From positions 84,760,055 through 84,824,054 of the forward strand of contig OW799233.1 in the NCBI GenBank assembly GCA_941918925.1: a stretch of 64,000 bases of DNA. The letters are read 5' to 3'. Below are positions 12,114-24,110 of this stretch, piece by piece (position 1 is the first letter of the stretch; every line of letters begins with the position of its first letter). Under the pieces are notes generated by a model. The model was not told where the DNA came from. It did not search any database and saw only the letters and a list, made by a program, of their open reading frames with translations. The translations under genes and the position numbers were made by a program. Source of the stretch: Phyto melanocephala. Taxonomy: Eukaryota; Arthropoda; Insecta; Diptera; Rhinophoridae.

Positions 12114-12588
12114 ATAAGATTTTGAAATAGTTTTAAATGTATATTAAAATATGTATTTATGTTAAATTCATCAGTAAAGTTTAGTACGTACTTATATTTT
12201 ATGGACTAACAGTAGTTAACGATCACCTATATATTGACTTCGATTTATTCTTCGAAGTAGATTCTGAGAGTCATTTCTTGAATCTAACCTAACCTAACCT
12301 ATATTTTTAGTTATTTTTAGTATTTTAGTATTTTTAGAATTTTATACAACAGAATCTTTATTATGACTACTTTTAAAAACATGAAGTAATTTTTTTTCAA
12401 ACTCTAAATAATTCTTTAGTTTTCCATGAGCTGTGACCCTAAATCCAAATTTTCTGTTGGCCAAAATTTTTTATAATTTAAACTTTTTATTTGCTTTTTA
12501 AGAACTTTTATCGATATTTTTGTATTGTTTAGAAATAATACGAATTTAAGTTAAATCGTTATATGGGAGGTGGGTGTTAAAGTGTTTT
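12114..12588. other. AT-rich; short CCTAA run and DINE-like antisense fragment
   Basis: 12284-12301 holds just over three CCTAA units. 12540-12586 matches the DINE-like interior in reverse (TATATGGGAGGTGGG). Otherwise nothing is seen. Confidence 0.45.
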
Positions 12589-14623
12589 TATACCCGCCAC
12601 CAAAAAAATGGTGGGGGTACATTCATTTTGTCATTCCGTTTGTAACACATCGAAATATCCATTTTAGACCCCATAAAGTATATATATTCTGAATCAGGGT
12701 TTGATTTGATGACGATCTAGCTATGTCTGTCCGTCTGTTGAAAGCACGATAGAGGTCGCACCGAAAAAGCTAGGGGGCTCAAATTTTGCCAGAATCTTTG
12801 CAATAGACAAGGTTTGTTTGGTATTGAAAATGGGCTAAATCGGAATATTAGGAAGTGAGTTATAGCTCGTAATGCAAGAGTAGGTCGAAAAAACCGTGTC
12901 CTTCGAACATCGAATAAAATGGAATTGTGTCCAAGCGCATACACGTACAGTCATGAAACATCCATGTATTAGGAAAGGAGTTATAGATAAAAAAGTACGA
13001 AAATTTATACCGCGCAGTGTATATTTTAAATTTAAAACCTAATAAAACGGACAAAATTAGATGTACGATTTTGCAATTTTGTACACTTTACTTTCTGGTG
13101 AGAGGCTGTATTTAAAAGTGCTCGGCCCACTTTTACGCCCACCTCCCATACATCGTTTTAACTAAAATTCATATAATTTCTCTATTAATAAAGATTTTGG
13201 AATAATAAAGGACTATATTGAAACACCCAAGTTTAACCCATTAGCAAAAACACTTTTGACACGCCTACTATAACGCCCACTTTTCACGTTATCTACCGTT
13301 AATGAAATTTAAAAGCTCATAAAACCGACAAAATCAGAGGTATGATAGTAAAATTTGCTACATATATCCTTCTAATTAATATCATTACTGTGCCAAAAAA
13401 TTAAGGTACCACGCCCATTTTTACGCCCACCTCCCATATAACGTTTTACCTTAAGTTCATACAATTTCTCTATTAATAAAGATTTTGGAATAATAAAGAA
13501 CTATATTGAAACATCTAAGTTGTACTCATCAGCAAAAACAACTTTGACACGCCTACTATAACGCCCACTTTTCACGTTATCTACCGTTAAAGAAATTTAA
13601 AAGATCATAAAACCGATAAAATTAGAGGTATGATGATGAAATTTTCTACATATATCCTTCTAATCAATGTAATTGTTGTGCCAAAAAGCTTAGGTGACAC
13701 GCCCACTTTAACGCCTACCTCCCATATAACGGTTTATCTTGAATTCATATAATTTCCCTATTGACAAAGTTTTTGGGAAAATAAAGGACTATATTGAAAT
13801 ATCTAAGTTGTATTTATTAGCAGAAACTTTATTGCCACGCCTACTTTAACGCCCACTTTCACTAAAAGACTAAATTTACGAAAACATTTTACTATCATAT
13901 CGAAGTTATTAAGGGTGGTTACATTTTAAGGGCCGATGTTGATTTTAAATAAAATACAAATTATTTAAGAAACTGTTATAATTTCTTTTTATAATGATAA
14001 TATTTGTATGGTTCAATTATGTATTTAACAAAATATCGGCCAAATGCCCGCCCCCCATCCTTGGCGCCACTCCTCTATCTGATGGTCCAAATTTTCAATG
14101 ACAATGTTTATGCTCTATTGTTGGGCACGATGATGAGTCGAGGTTGACTGCTCTTTTGCCACACTATCGCAAAAACAGCAATGGTTCCCATTCAACGAAC
14201 TAAGAAGGCATTCACAGATTTTCTAACATTTTATACAGACCTATTTTGCAGAAATTTAAATATTTTTTACAATTCTCCCGATTGTGGCGAATTTGAACGA
14301 TTATGTTGACCAATAGAATCACGAAGTTCACAAAATGAATAATAACTTTAACGCGTTGCTCCTTTGCGTATATTTCCACGGTTTAAATTGAGTTAGTCTG
14401 AGATTGAGAAGTGTCAAATAAAATGCAAAAGAAACTTGTTTACGTGTGGTTCACCTTCAGCATGGGCCCTTAAAATTTAACCACCCTCTAATGATACATA
14501 TTTTATTATAAAGAGATTATTCCATAGCGATTAACAAAATAATAAATATTGTGCTTTAAATGTACACAAAATTGGTGGTGGGTATAAAAGATTCGGCACA
14601 TCCGAATATAGTGCTCTTACTTG
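12589..14623 (+). mobile_element. DINE-like element, copy 3, carrying a mariner derivative
   Basis: It starts TATACCCGCCACC and ends with the hairpin (here GATTCGGCACATCCGAATA, one base changed) and CTCTTACTTG. The interior has three units beginning ACGCCTACT at 13261, 13549 and 13837, a spacing of 288 bp. The mariner derivative sits at 13912-14488. Confidence 0.8.
13912..14488 (-). mobile_element. mariner-family deletion derivative, family B copy 3
   Basis: The ends GGGTGGTTACATTTTAAGGGCC and GGGCCCTTAAAATTTAACCACCC are inverted repeats. The insertion point is identical to that in DINE-like copies 1, 4 and 5. It retains degraded N- and C-terminal pieces of transposase on the reverse strand. 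Confidence 0.75.
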
Positions 14624-14689
14624 TTTATTTTCTGGCATTATAAACAAAATTAACTAGAAAGCTACATATGCGCAAATTCACCATCTAAT

Positions 14690-14775
14690 ATATATAATTC
14701 TGCCCATTTTATGAGCTTATAAATTTTATTAAAAGTAGATTAAGTGAGAAGTCGGCGTTAAAGTAGGCGTCTTAG
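14690..14775 (-). repeat. DINE-like interior fragment
   Basis: TTATGAGCTTATAAATTTTATT and GGCGTTAAAGTAGGCGTCTTA are the reverse of interior blocks of the DINE-like family. No ends are present. Confidence 0.55.
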
Positions 14776-16487
14776 GGCCATGATTACAACTTGGCATTAG
14801 TTTAATGTAGGATTTTTTTCGGACTCATAAACACTTATCCATTATTAAAACTTCGCTTGAATCCTAAGTACACGGTTAGTTAAAGACAAGTTTATTCAAC
14901 CTGGAGGGTTAAATTAAAGTTATACTAATGATACACTATTAATTCGTCCTACAAAATTCTACCTTTAACTAACTCCAAATTGAAATAATGGTAGTAAATT
15001 CAACTAAGATATTTCAATACAGATTCCTTCATTTAGAAGTTAAAATATGTTATTGTCCCAAATAATATTTGTTTTTGTGTTTTCCTGTTAAGTTAAAAAT
15101 TTTGGATAGCTTGGGATTCGGGGATTATGTTATTATCTCAATACTAGCTTACGCCACCTTAAGAAGTTTTTCCTTTTTGGCACAAAATTTTTTGTGTTAA
15201 TCAGCTGCTTAGTTATTTTTTTTTTTTTTTTGTTTATCTATTGTACTTTGATTTAAATTAACCAAAAAAATGTATTAATTCATAAAATGTATTAATTCCT
15301 TTACAATCGTTATTCTAAATAAGCTGATATGACTTAATAAGTTGCCAGTTATGTTTTTGTTTTGCGAGTGTGCACTCAAGCATTGAGTTTAACATGACAA
15401 ATACAGCGACCTTTAAGAGGAGTTTGCAATTTTATGCATGTGTTAAACACATTTCCAGAAGCCAACAGGTGCCAACGAATTGCGATCAATCATCAAATAA
15501 ATCGATTTTTAATTAAGAACTCTTGTTACTCAGTATCCCTCCGTATCCGTATTTCAATTTACTTGATGCTCCAACACACAACAGTGAGTTCGTATTTTTC
15601 TTTTGTAAGTGTGTCTATCTGTATCATCATTATCTCTATTAAACATCGACGTGTCAGTTGACATTGATTAGTGACAATGGTTTGGCTGCGTCGTTAACTT
15701 TATTCATAAGTATTTATTTACTTTTGCTCTGCTCAAACCTATTTGGCTTTAGAAAGAATGTAGTGCGAGAGCATGTGTCGCTAACGAAAGTCTTAAACAC
15801 TTGGAATGAGTTTGGCTTTATGGCACACCAACAACACAACAATCAAAGTATCCAATTTCGAAGAAAAAAGGTTAGAGTTAATCCCAGCATGCGGTTTGTA
15901 TATATCAAATATAACAAAAATTTGTTCTAATTAGTTAAGCATTAATTATAATGAATCAGCTTAAACAGTTTGTGATTAGTTAAGTTACTTCAAATTCATA
16001 AACATTGCTGTGTTGTTAAGTTTCAACTATTTATAACTTTTGCTTATATTTATTGAGGTTATACTCGTTCTGGCGCAGAAATCACATCAAGAAACAATTT
16101 GGCATCGAACATTTATTTGTGTCTGCATTCTGAGATTTTATTTTTTAAATGGAACAAATAAAACATAGTGTATAGCAAATTTTCGTAGATTTAATTATAG
16201 TACTTATAGCACTTTTATTGTAACATTAAGATCAAAACTATGTTAATTTAGACCAATCTTTAATTATTTTCAATATTAATTATTTCTTCTGTATGAAATA
16301 TATTTCAGCGAAATTAAGTTTCACTAGGTTTTATGTTTCAGTTTCGGTTACTCAGAATATTAGATTAAACGAATAATTTTATGTATAACAAACAACAATA
16401 GTATTTAAAACATTAGAGACTGAGCCAACTTGTAAACAACATACATTTTTTCTTGTGTGATAAATAAAACATTCTTTGAAAAAATTT
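14776..16487. other. no recognisable gene
   Basis: AT-rich. Frames of 75-90 codons near 15434-15930 have no recognisable motif, repeat structure or splice context and are not called. Confidence 0.4.
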
Positions 16488-16944
16488 AAAGGGTGCGCCA
16501 TATAACTTTTTTTTTTTTTTAAAAAAGCTATAAAAAAGTGTAGCTTTGGCTGTGTGGCACGTAGCGCCGTCCTGTTGAAACCAAATGTTGCCAATATCCT
16601 CCTCTTTAATTTTTGTGAACAAAAATTCGTTCAACATGGCCCGATAACGATTGCCATTGACTACGGCCACTTCTTGCTCATTTTCGAAAAAAAAATGGCC
16701 AATTATGCCTCTGGACCAAAATCCGCACCAAACAGTGACTCGTTTTGGGTGTATCGGCTTTTCAATGTATGCGTGCGGGTTTTCTGAAAAGATGATTTTT
16801 TTGGCAAAATCGGCCAAAGTAATGTCGCAATATTCCCCAGCGGAAGGATAAAACTAATTATCTGTCAAATCAGACATGAGCTAAGTGTTACCATTCACGA
16901 AATAAGCACTAGTTGAAAAAAAAAACGTTAGATGGCAGAAGGTT
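16488..16944 (-). mobile_element. mariner-family deletion derivative, family A copy 2
   Basis: The ends AAAGGGTGCGCCATATAAC and CGTTAGATGGCAGAAGG are imperfect inverted repeats. The reverse strand encodes the transposase core between 16817 and 16540. It shares the 5' deletion of copy 1 (11446) and the 3' deletion of copy 3 (26498). Confidence 0.75.
16540..16817 (-). pseudogene. mariner-family transposase core, truncated
   Basis: The reverse strand reads ADFAKKIIFSENPHAY, which has lost the piece holding the first catalytic Asp, then HPKRVTVWCGFW, EFLFTKIKEEDIGNIW and the intact WFQQDGATCHTA with the second Asp. The frame then runs into the 3' terminal sequence. Both the DNA-binding region and the C-terminal third are missing. 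Confidence 0.75.
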
Positions 16945-17007
16945 TAGATAAATTCTGTAACAAAATAACTTGAGTTGCTTTATTTTTATTCATGTCGAAT
17001 AAAAACG

Positions 17008-17285
17008 ATTTTGTTATTCCGTTTGTAATAAATCGAGATATCCATTTAGGTCACCAAAAAATATCTATTTTCATTGTACCATTTCAGAACGATATCGATT
17101 TGTTCGTTCATCTGTATATCTTTTCAATAATGCTCGACTAAAAAATCTAGGACTAGAAGTCTTTGAAATGGATGAAATCGGTTGATTAGAAAGAAAGTTA
17201 TGCATTGTAATGCAATAGCATTGGAGTTGAACAAATTGCTACAGCGCGTAAAGCAATAATGTAAAACAATTAAATTGAAAAGGTA
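17008..17285 (+). repeat. diverged DINE-like 5' fragment
   Basis: TTGTTATTCCGTTTGTAATA and GATATCCATTTAG parallel the family's TTGTCATTCCGTTTGTAACA and ATATCCATTTTAG. It is strongly diverged and directly precedes a family B mariner. Confidence 0.5.
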
Positions 17286-17286
17286 A

Positions 17287-17856
17287 AGGGTGGTTAAATT
17301 TAAAGGGCCGATGTTGAATTCAAGTTTTTTTCTGCATTTCATTTGACATTTCTCAATTTATGACTAACTCAATTTGAACCATGGAAAGATACACAATCGA
17401 GCAATGCGTTAAAGTTATTCAAGCTTATTATGAAAATAGGCGATCAAATCATAATGCATATCGTGCACTTCGTGATTTTTTTGGTCAACATAATCGTTCA
17501 AATTCGTCCACAATCGGGAGAATTGGGAAAAATATTTAAATTTCAGTATGAAATGAGAAAACATCTGTCGATGCCTTCTTAGTTCGTTCAACGGAAAATA
17601 TTGCTATTTTTCGCGATAGTGTGGCAAAAGAACTATCAACCTCGACTCATCATCGTGCCTTTGAACATCAACATTGTCATTTCAAACTTGGACCATCGGA
17701 TAGAGGTGTGCCGCCGAAGTCGCGGCGGCCATTTAACCGATATCTTGTTCCATACATAATTGAACCATGCCAATATTATCATAATAAAAAGAAATGTCAA
17801 TAATTTTCTAAATAATTTGTGTTTCATTTAAAATCATCATTGGCCCTTAAAATTTC
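17287..17856 (+). mobile_element. mariner-family deletion derivative, family B copy 4
   Basis: The left end is GGGTGGTTAAATTTAAAGGGCC and the right end is GGCCCTTAAAATTTC, degraded. This copy keeps the original transposase ATG. It is the best B copy for the 5' part of the gene. Confidence 0.7.
17382..17774 (+). pseudogene. mariner-family transposase remnant (N-terminus and C-tail)
   Basis: It begins MERYTIEQCVKVIQAYYEN, the helix-turn-helix leader typical of this mariner group, and runs about 45 residues before a frameshift near 17523. A second piece with STENIAIFRDSVAKE follows, then the deletion joins the C-tail CRRSRGGHLTDILFHT before a stop. All catalytic residues are gone. It can only be a cis-mobilised or dead derivative. 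Confidence 0.75.
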
Positions 17857-18640
17857 TTTGGTTCTGTTTTGAACCTTAAAAAAGCTATGTAATAATAATA
17901 AAATTATAATTTTAAGTTAGAAAGAACCACGCTTAAGGAAAAAAGTGATCCTTTTCAATCTCCTTTTTTATAAATCGTTGCTACTATTTATTTAATAACT
18001 AAAGCTAATATTTAAAGAAAATATTTATTTTCAAGCTCGACATTAACTGTATGATAATAGAGGATAGTATATTTGCACTGTTTTTAACCATTTTCTAAAA
18101 TATTTTTAATTAAAAAAAAAATGAAAAATATTTTAAAACAAAAATAAAAACATCTTTAACCCTAATCTTACCAACATGCATCTTTATTGGTTTTGAACAA
18201 TTTAATTAATCTTCTCTCAGAATGCAGGTCTTGGGTGGTTTCGTGTTCAACAGTTTATGTATCAAATACAAAAGTTCTAAAACATAACAAAAAACCATTT
18301 TTTTAACATCCTGCAAGAAGTATTAGAAAAGTATTTTGATAAAAACGCATTGATTAAAAATCAAACATCTTTTCTGTTTTTTTGTTGCTGTTTCAAAGAA
18401 GAATTTAATTTTTAGCGGAAATTTGGAGAATACTGACAAGAATCTTAGAAATGATATTAACTTGTAAAACTAAAAATGAATTCATCAAGTTTAATTAGAA
18501 GGATTTTGTATAATATTGAAAAATTAATAAATTATTAAAAGAAATGTGTTACTAATTGTATTTTGAAGGTTTTTTTTGTGATGTAAATAAAATCAAAACA
18601 AATAAAAAAACGTCATTATTCGAATTTCATTTCTGCTTTT
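17857..18640. other. no recognisable feature
   Basis: AT-rich with homopolymer runs. I see nothing supportable. Confidence 0.4.
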
Positions 18641-20761
18641 TATACCCACCACCAAAAAAAATGGTGGGGGTATATTCATTTTGTCATTCCGTTTGTAACA
18701 CATCGAAATATCAATTTTAGACCCCATAAAGTATATATATTCTGAATCAGGGTTTGATTTGATGACGATCTGGCTATGTCCGTCCGTCTGTTGAAAGCAC
18801 GATAGAGGTCGCACCGAAAAAGCTAAGGGGCTCAAATTTTGCCAGAATCTTTCTTATAGACAAGGTTTGTTTGGTATTGAAAATGGGCTAAATCGCAATA
18901 TTAGGAAGAGAGTTATAGCTCGAAAAGCAAGAGTAGGTCGAAAAAACCGTGTCCTTCGAACATCGAATAAAATAGAATTGTATCCAAACGCATTAACGTA
19001 GACTCATTAAACTTCGAACATATATTTCCTGAGTAAAAATAATACTTTTACTTTAAATTTATCTTAATCTATGCATTTGGAAAGGAGTTATCGATCAAAA
19101 TGTACGAAAATTTATACCGCACAGTGTATTTTTCGGTATATTTAAAAACAAAAACGTCATAAAAGAAACAAAATTGGATGTACAGCTCTGAAATTTTGCA
19201 CACGTGACTTTTTGATCAAATGCTTTTCTCTGACGGAAAATCATTGTGCCACTCCCACTTTTACGCCCACCTCCCATATAACGTTTTACCCAAAATTCAT
19301 ATAATTTCTACATTAATATAGATTTTGGAATAATAAAGGACAATATTGAAACATCTAGGTTGTACTCATTAGCAAATACAAATTTGACACGCCTACTATA
19401 ACGCCCACTTTTCACGTTGTCTACCGTTAATGAAATTTAAAAGCTCATAAAACCGCTAAAATTAGAGGTATGATGATGAAATTTGCTACATATATCCTTC
19501 TAGGGAATGTGATTACTGTGTCAGAAAATTAGGGTGCCACGTCCACTTTTACGCCCAACTCCCATATAACGTTTTAACTGAAACTCATATAATTTCTCTA
19601 TTAAAAAAAATTTTGGAGTAATAAAGGATTTTATTGAAATATCTAATTTGTACTCATTAGCAAAAACAACTTTGACACGCCTACTATAACGCCCACTTTT
19701 CACGCTATCTACCGTTAATGAAATTTAAAAGCTCATAAAACCGACAATATTAGCGGTATGATGATGAAATTTGCTACATATATCTTTCTAATCAATGTTA
19801 TTGTTGTGCCAAAAAGTCTAGGTGACCCGCCATCTTTAACGCCTACCACCCATTTAACGGTTTATCTTAAATTCATGTAATTTCTCTTTTGACAAAGTTT
19901 TTGGGAAAATAAAGGACTATATTTAAATATCTAAGTTGTAATTATTAGCAGAAACTTTATTGACACGCCTACTTTAACGCCCACTTTCACTTAAAGACTA
20001 AATTTAGGAAAACATTTTACTATCATATCGAAGTTATTAACGGTGGTTAAATTTTAAAGGGCCGATGTTGATTTTAAATAAAACACAAATTATTTAAGAA
20101 ATTATTATCATTTCTTTTTATAATGATAATATTTGTATGGTTCAATTATGTATTTAACAAAATATCGGCCAAATGGCCCCCAATCCTTGGCGCCACTCAC
20201 CTATCTGATGGTCCAAATTTTCAAAGACAATGTTGATGCTCAATTGGGCATGATGATGACTCTCTTTTGCCACACTATCGCAAAAAACAGCAATGGTTCC
20301 CATTCAACAGACTAAGAAGGCATTCACAGATGTTTTCACATTTCAGACCTGCTTTGCAGAAATTTAAATATTTTTTACAATTCTCCCGATTGTGGACGAA
20401 TTTGAACGATTATGTTGACCAAAAGAATCACGAAGTACACAAAATGCATTTTGATTTGAACGCCCATTTTTTTTTAAAAACCTGAATAACTTTAAAGCGT
20501 TGCTCATTTGCGTATCTTTCCACGGATCAAATTGAGTAAGTTTGAGATTGAGAAATGTCAAATGAAATGCAGAAAACAGAAAACAGAAAACATGGGCCCT
20601 TAAAATTTAACCAGCCTCTACAAAGAAAGTGATACATATTTTATTATAAAGAGATTATTCCATAGCGATTAACAAAATAATAAATATTGTGCTTTAAATG
20701 TACACAAAATTGGTGGTGGGTATAAAAGATTCGGCACAGCCGAATGTAGTGCTCTTACTTG
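18641..20761 (+). mobile_element. DINE-like element, copy 4, carrying a mariner derivative
   Basis: It starts TATACCCACCACC and ends GATTCGGCACAGCCGAATGTAG...CTCTTACTTG. Three interior units begin at 19388, 19677 and 19965 (spacing 288-289 bp). With copy 5 it forms a large inverted repeat around a 113-bp spacer. Confidence 0.8.
20040..20615 (-). mobile_element. mariner-family deletion derivative, family B copy 5
   Basis: The left end is GGTGGTTAAATTTTAAAGGGCC and the right end is GGGCCCTTAAAATTTAACC. It occupies the same site inside the DINE-like element as copies B1, B3 and B6. Confidence 0.75.
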
Positions 20762-21176
20762 TTTTAAGTAATTTATTTTTTATTTTTTATTGAACTAATA
20801 GAAATATACAGATATTATATAAATATATAAAAATATAAGCAACAACAATTAAAGTAAACTATTTCAATAATAAACAAGTAAGAGCACTATATTCGGCTGT
20901 GCCGAATCTTTTATACCCACCACCAATTTTGTGTACATTCAAAGTACATTATTTATTATTTTGTTAATCACTATGGAATAATCTCTTTAAAATAAAATAT
21001 GTATTACTTTCTTTATAGAGGGTGGTTAATTTTTAAGGGCCCCTGTTGAAGGTGAACCACACATAAGCAACAAGTTTTTTTTTGCATTTCATTTGACATA
21101 TCTCAATCTCAGACTTACTTAATTTGAACAGTGGAAAGATACCTAAATGAGCAACGCGTTAAAGTTATTCAGGCTT

Positions 21177-21388
21177 AATTATTTATTTTATTTGATCTCG
21201 TTTTTTAAATTTTCATATTTAAATATCCAATGTTTGTATTTAAATTCTCCATATTTCGCTACTCCTTCGTGTAGCATCTTCAGGAAAATTCATTATTATT
21301 AATTATTTATTATTAATTAATTAATTAATTTATTATTATTAATTAATTATTTGTAAATTAATTTTTAGGTTTAATATTTAGGTTTTTT
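21177..21388 (-). mobile_element. short Penelope-like 3' fragment
   Basis: About 212 bp interrupts a mariner copy whose uninterrupted form is visible at 17287. It shares TATTTCGCTACTCCTT and TGTAGCATCTTCAGGAAA with the sequence downstream of the Penelope ORF at 59.33 kb, in the same orientation, plus a similar distal TTATTTGA-CT...AAATTTTCA end. It looks like a 5'-truncated or terminal-repeat-only insertion. Confidence 0.65.
21243..21290 (-). ncRNA. hammerhead-ribozyme-like motif (probably inactive)
   Basis: The reverse strand reads CTGAAGA, then stem II GCTAC/GTAGC around an 8-nt loop, then GAAA, then TATG, in hammerhead order. Stem I pairs 21284-21290 with 21243-21249 (7 bp including one G-U). 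Stem III is a single A-U pair, as known for minimal hammerheads of Penelope elements. The base at the cleavage position is G (21250 on the reverse strand), which hammerheads do not tolerate, so this copy should not cleave. Confidence 0.6.
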
Positions 21389-22691
21389 TTATGAAAATGG
21401 GCGTTCAAAACAAAATGCATTTTATGCACTTCGTAATTCTTTTGATCAACATAATCCTGACTTCTTAGTTCGTTGAATGGGAACCACTGCTGGTTTTTGC
21501 GATAGTGTGGCAAAAGAGCAGTCAACATCGCCTCATCATCATGCCCAGCAATTGAGCATCAACATTGTCATTGAAAATTTGGACCATCAGATACTTAGAT
21601 ATGCTACTAAAATGCTTTTGTAAATGTAGTCTTTCAATGAAAGTGGGCGTTAAAGTAGGTGTGTCAATTAAGTTTCTGCTAATAAATACAACTTAGATAT
21701 TTCAATATAGTCCTTTATTTTCCAAAAAACTTTGTCAATAGAGAACTAACATGAATTTAAGATAAACCGTTATATGGGAGGTAGGCGTTAAAGTGGACGT
21801 GTCACCTAAACTTTTTGGCACAACAATTACATTGATTAGGAGGATATACGTAGCAAATTTGATCATCAAACCTCTAAATTTGGCGGTTTTATGAGCTTTT
21901 AAATTTCATTAACGGTAAATAACGTGACAAGTGGGCGTTATAGTAGGCGTGTCAAAGTTGTATTTGCGAATGAGTACAACTTAGTTGTTTCAATATAGCT
22001 CTTTATTATTCCAAAATCTTTATTAATAGAGAAATTATGTGAATTTGAGCTAAAACGTTATATGGGAGGTGGGCGTAAAAGTGGGCGTGGCATATTGATT
22101 TTCCGTTACAAAAAAGCCCCTCACCAAAAAGCAAAGTGTGCAAAATTTCAGAGTCGTACATCCAATTTTGTTGCTTTTATGACGTTTTTGTTTTTAAATA
22201 TACCGAAAAATACACTGTGCGGTATAAATTTTCGTACATTTTGATCGATAACTCCTCTCCTAATGCATAGATTTAGATAATTTTCGGGGAAATGTATATT
22301 CGAAGTTTCATGAGTCTACGTTAATCAGTTTGGACACAATTCCATTTTATTCGATGTTCGTAGGACACGGTTTTTTCGACCTACTCTTGCTTTTCGAGCT
22401 ATAACTCTCTTCCTAATATTCCGATTTAGCCCATTTTCAATACCAAACAAACCTTGTCTATAAGAAAGATTCTGGCAAAATTTGAGCCCCCTAGCTTTTT
22501 CGGTGCGACCTCTATCGTGCTTTCAACAGACGGACAGACGGACAGACGGACGGGCATAGCTAGATCGTCATCAAATCAAACCCTGATTCAGAATATATAT
22601 ACTTTATGGGGTCTAAAATGGATATTTCGATGTGTTACAAACGGAATGACAAAATGAATATACCCCCACCATTTTTTTGGTGGCGGGTATA

Positions 22692-23803
22692 AAAAAATTA
22701 TTATAATAATAAAAAAATCTGTTTAAATACTACGTACTACCCTAGTGAATTTATATTCAATATTATGTATCGTTAACAACAAAATGATAAAAGAAGTTGA
22801 TGGTATTATACATTTGTTAAAAGTAATGTAAGTTTATATGCAGTTTTCTGATAACATTCCTTAACAAAGGCATGTTAGCTTTTAACTTTTTAGTAACGTT
22901 TATATATTTTAAGTTTATGTTAAGGATTTTTTTGCATTCGGCCGTAAACGTTTAACAGCACCTTTACCAAGAAATAATAACAATTTATGTTCATTTAAAT
23001 TTATTATTTTGATAGAACCCACATAAAAACGTGAAAAAAAATATAAGAATAAATAAGTTAATGTGAAATGTTCAGCATTTATTAATGATTGAAATTTGAA
23101 AATCTTACCCAAGTAAAATTCGGGCGTGTGAAGGTTAAAGGTTTTGATATATACTCTATTTAACTTAACTTAAGTTTAACATAATCATAATTGAAAAAAT
23201 ATAATTTTGATTTGTATCAAATTAAAAATAAAATTTCTGCTGCAACTAAAGTTCGAAAGGAGAGTATAACTCAAAATTAAATAAACAACTAAGTTTTACT
23301 CAAAATAAGTTCCAGAAGCTGTGTTTATTGGTTTAGAAGTTATTAGTCCGTTTTAAGAGTTTAGCAGCATGAACCGGTTGTTTTGTTAAAATTATTTTTT
23401 TAAATTCTTAAAATTTTGTCTGTAGTAAAAGTTGAATTTTATTACCAAAACTAAAAATTAAAACGTAACAATTTTGTTTATGGTAGGAAAACTTAGTAAA
23501 AGGTTAAAAACATTTGTGGTGTTAATTTATGTAAGTGGAAACCGATAAAAGTATTCTTATTAATTAATCATTGTTTATGAAAAAATAAACTGAATATTTT
23601 AAAACATTTATTTCTGTGTTTTTTTTTCATCTAAAATTTTTATTATTTATTTTTCATAAAATGTTATTTATATGAGTTATATATATAACATTAAATAATT
23701 TTATTAAAATTTTATTAAAATATTTGACTAATAATAAAGTTTATTTATTAATCGTTTAAGTAACGAAACAGATTTAAAAATTTAATCAAATTTTTGATAA
23801 AAA
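22692..23803. other. no recognisable gene
   Basis: AT-rich, with no motif or repeat boundary seen. Confidence 0.4.
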
Positions 23804-23860
23804 TAAGTAAGAGTGGTATATTCGGCCATGCCGAATCTAATATACCCTTCACAATGTTTA
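23804..23860 (-). repeat. 3' end fragment of a DINE-like subfamily
   Basis: AAGTAAGAGTGGTATATTCGGC followed by a CATGCCGAATCTAATATACCC hairpin is a variant of the family 3' end. It differs at several bases from the main copies. No interior remains. Confidence 0.5.
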
Positions 23861-24110
23861 GTCATGCAGTAACAATTGTTTGTATCACCATTCATTTCAT
23901 TAATTAAAAGCTTCAAAAAGTTGATTTCAACATACGTACAAACGGACATTTTAAGTAAGATAAACTTAAAACTTTAATAACGCGAAATTCTTATTTAGAC
24001 ACACAGGACGAAAAATCAATGTGAAAAGTAACCGCAACTAACTTTTTGAATTTGAGTCGGTTTAATGAAAATTCCGACTATTATTCTTTGTTCTAACATA
24101 GTTAATGTTA

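Larger units (their letters stand above)
21021..21592 (+). mobile_element. mariner-family derivative, family B copy 6, interrupted
   Basis: The left end GAGGGTGGTTAATTTTTAAGGGCC is present. The transposase leader region is recognisable (GTGGAAAGATACC..., start ATG lost) up to the insertion at 21177-21388, then continues ATGAAAATGGGCGTTC. The right inverted repeat is missing; the sequence passes into DINE-like interior at about 21592. Confidence 0.65.
20875..22691 (-). mobile_element. DINE-like element, copy 5 (inverted), with nested insertions
   Basis: Read on the reverse strand it starts TATACCCGCCACC (22691) and ends with the GCCGAATATAG hairpin and CTTACTTG (20875). It has two interior units about 290 bp apart. 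It contains a family B mariner, itself interrupted by a Penelope fragment. It lies inverted to copy 4. Confidence 0.8.

Noticed and set aside
12284..12301. CCTAA repeats like the insect telomere motif TTAGG
   Set aside because: Just over three units, interstitial, and flies have lost TTAGG telomeres. Short runs of this kind are common by chance.
15434..15930. Two consecutive open frames of 75 and 90 codons
   Set aside because: No recognisable domain. Composition is like the flanks.
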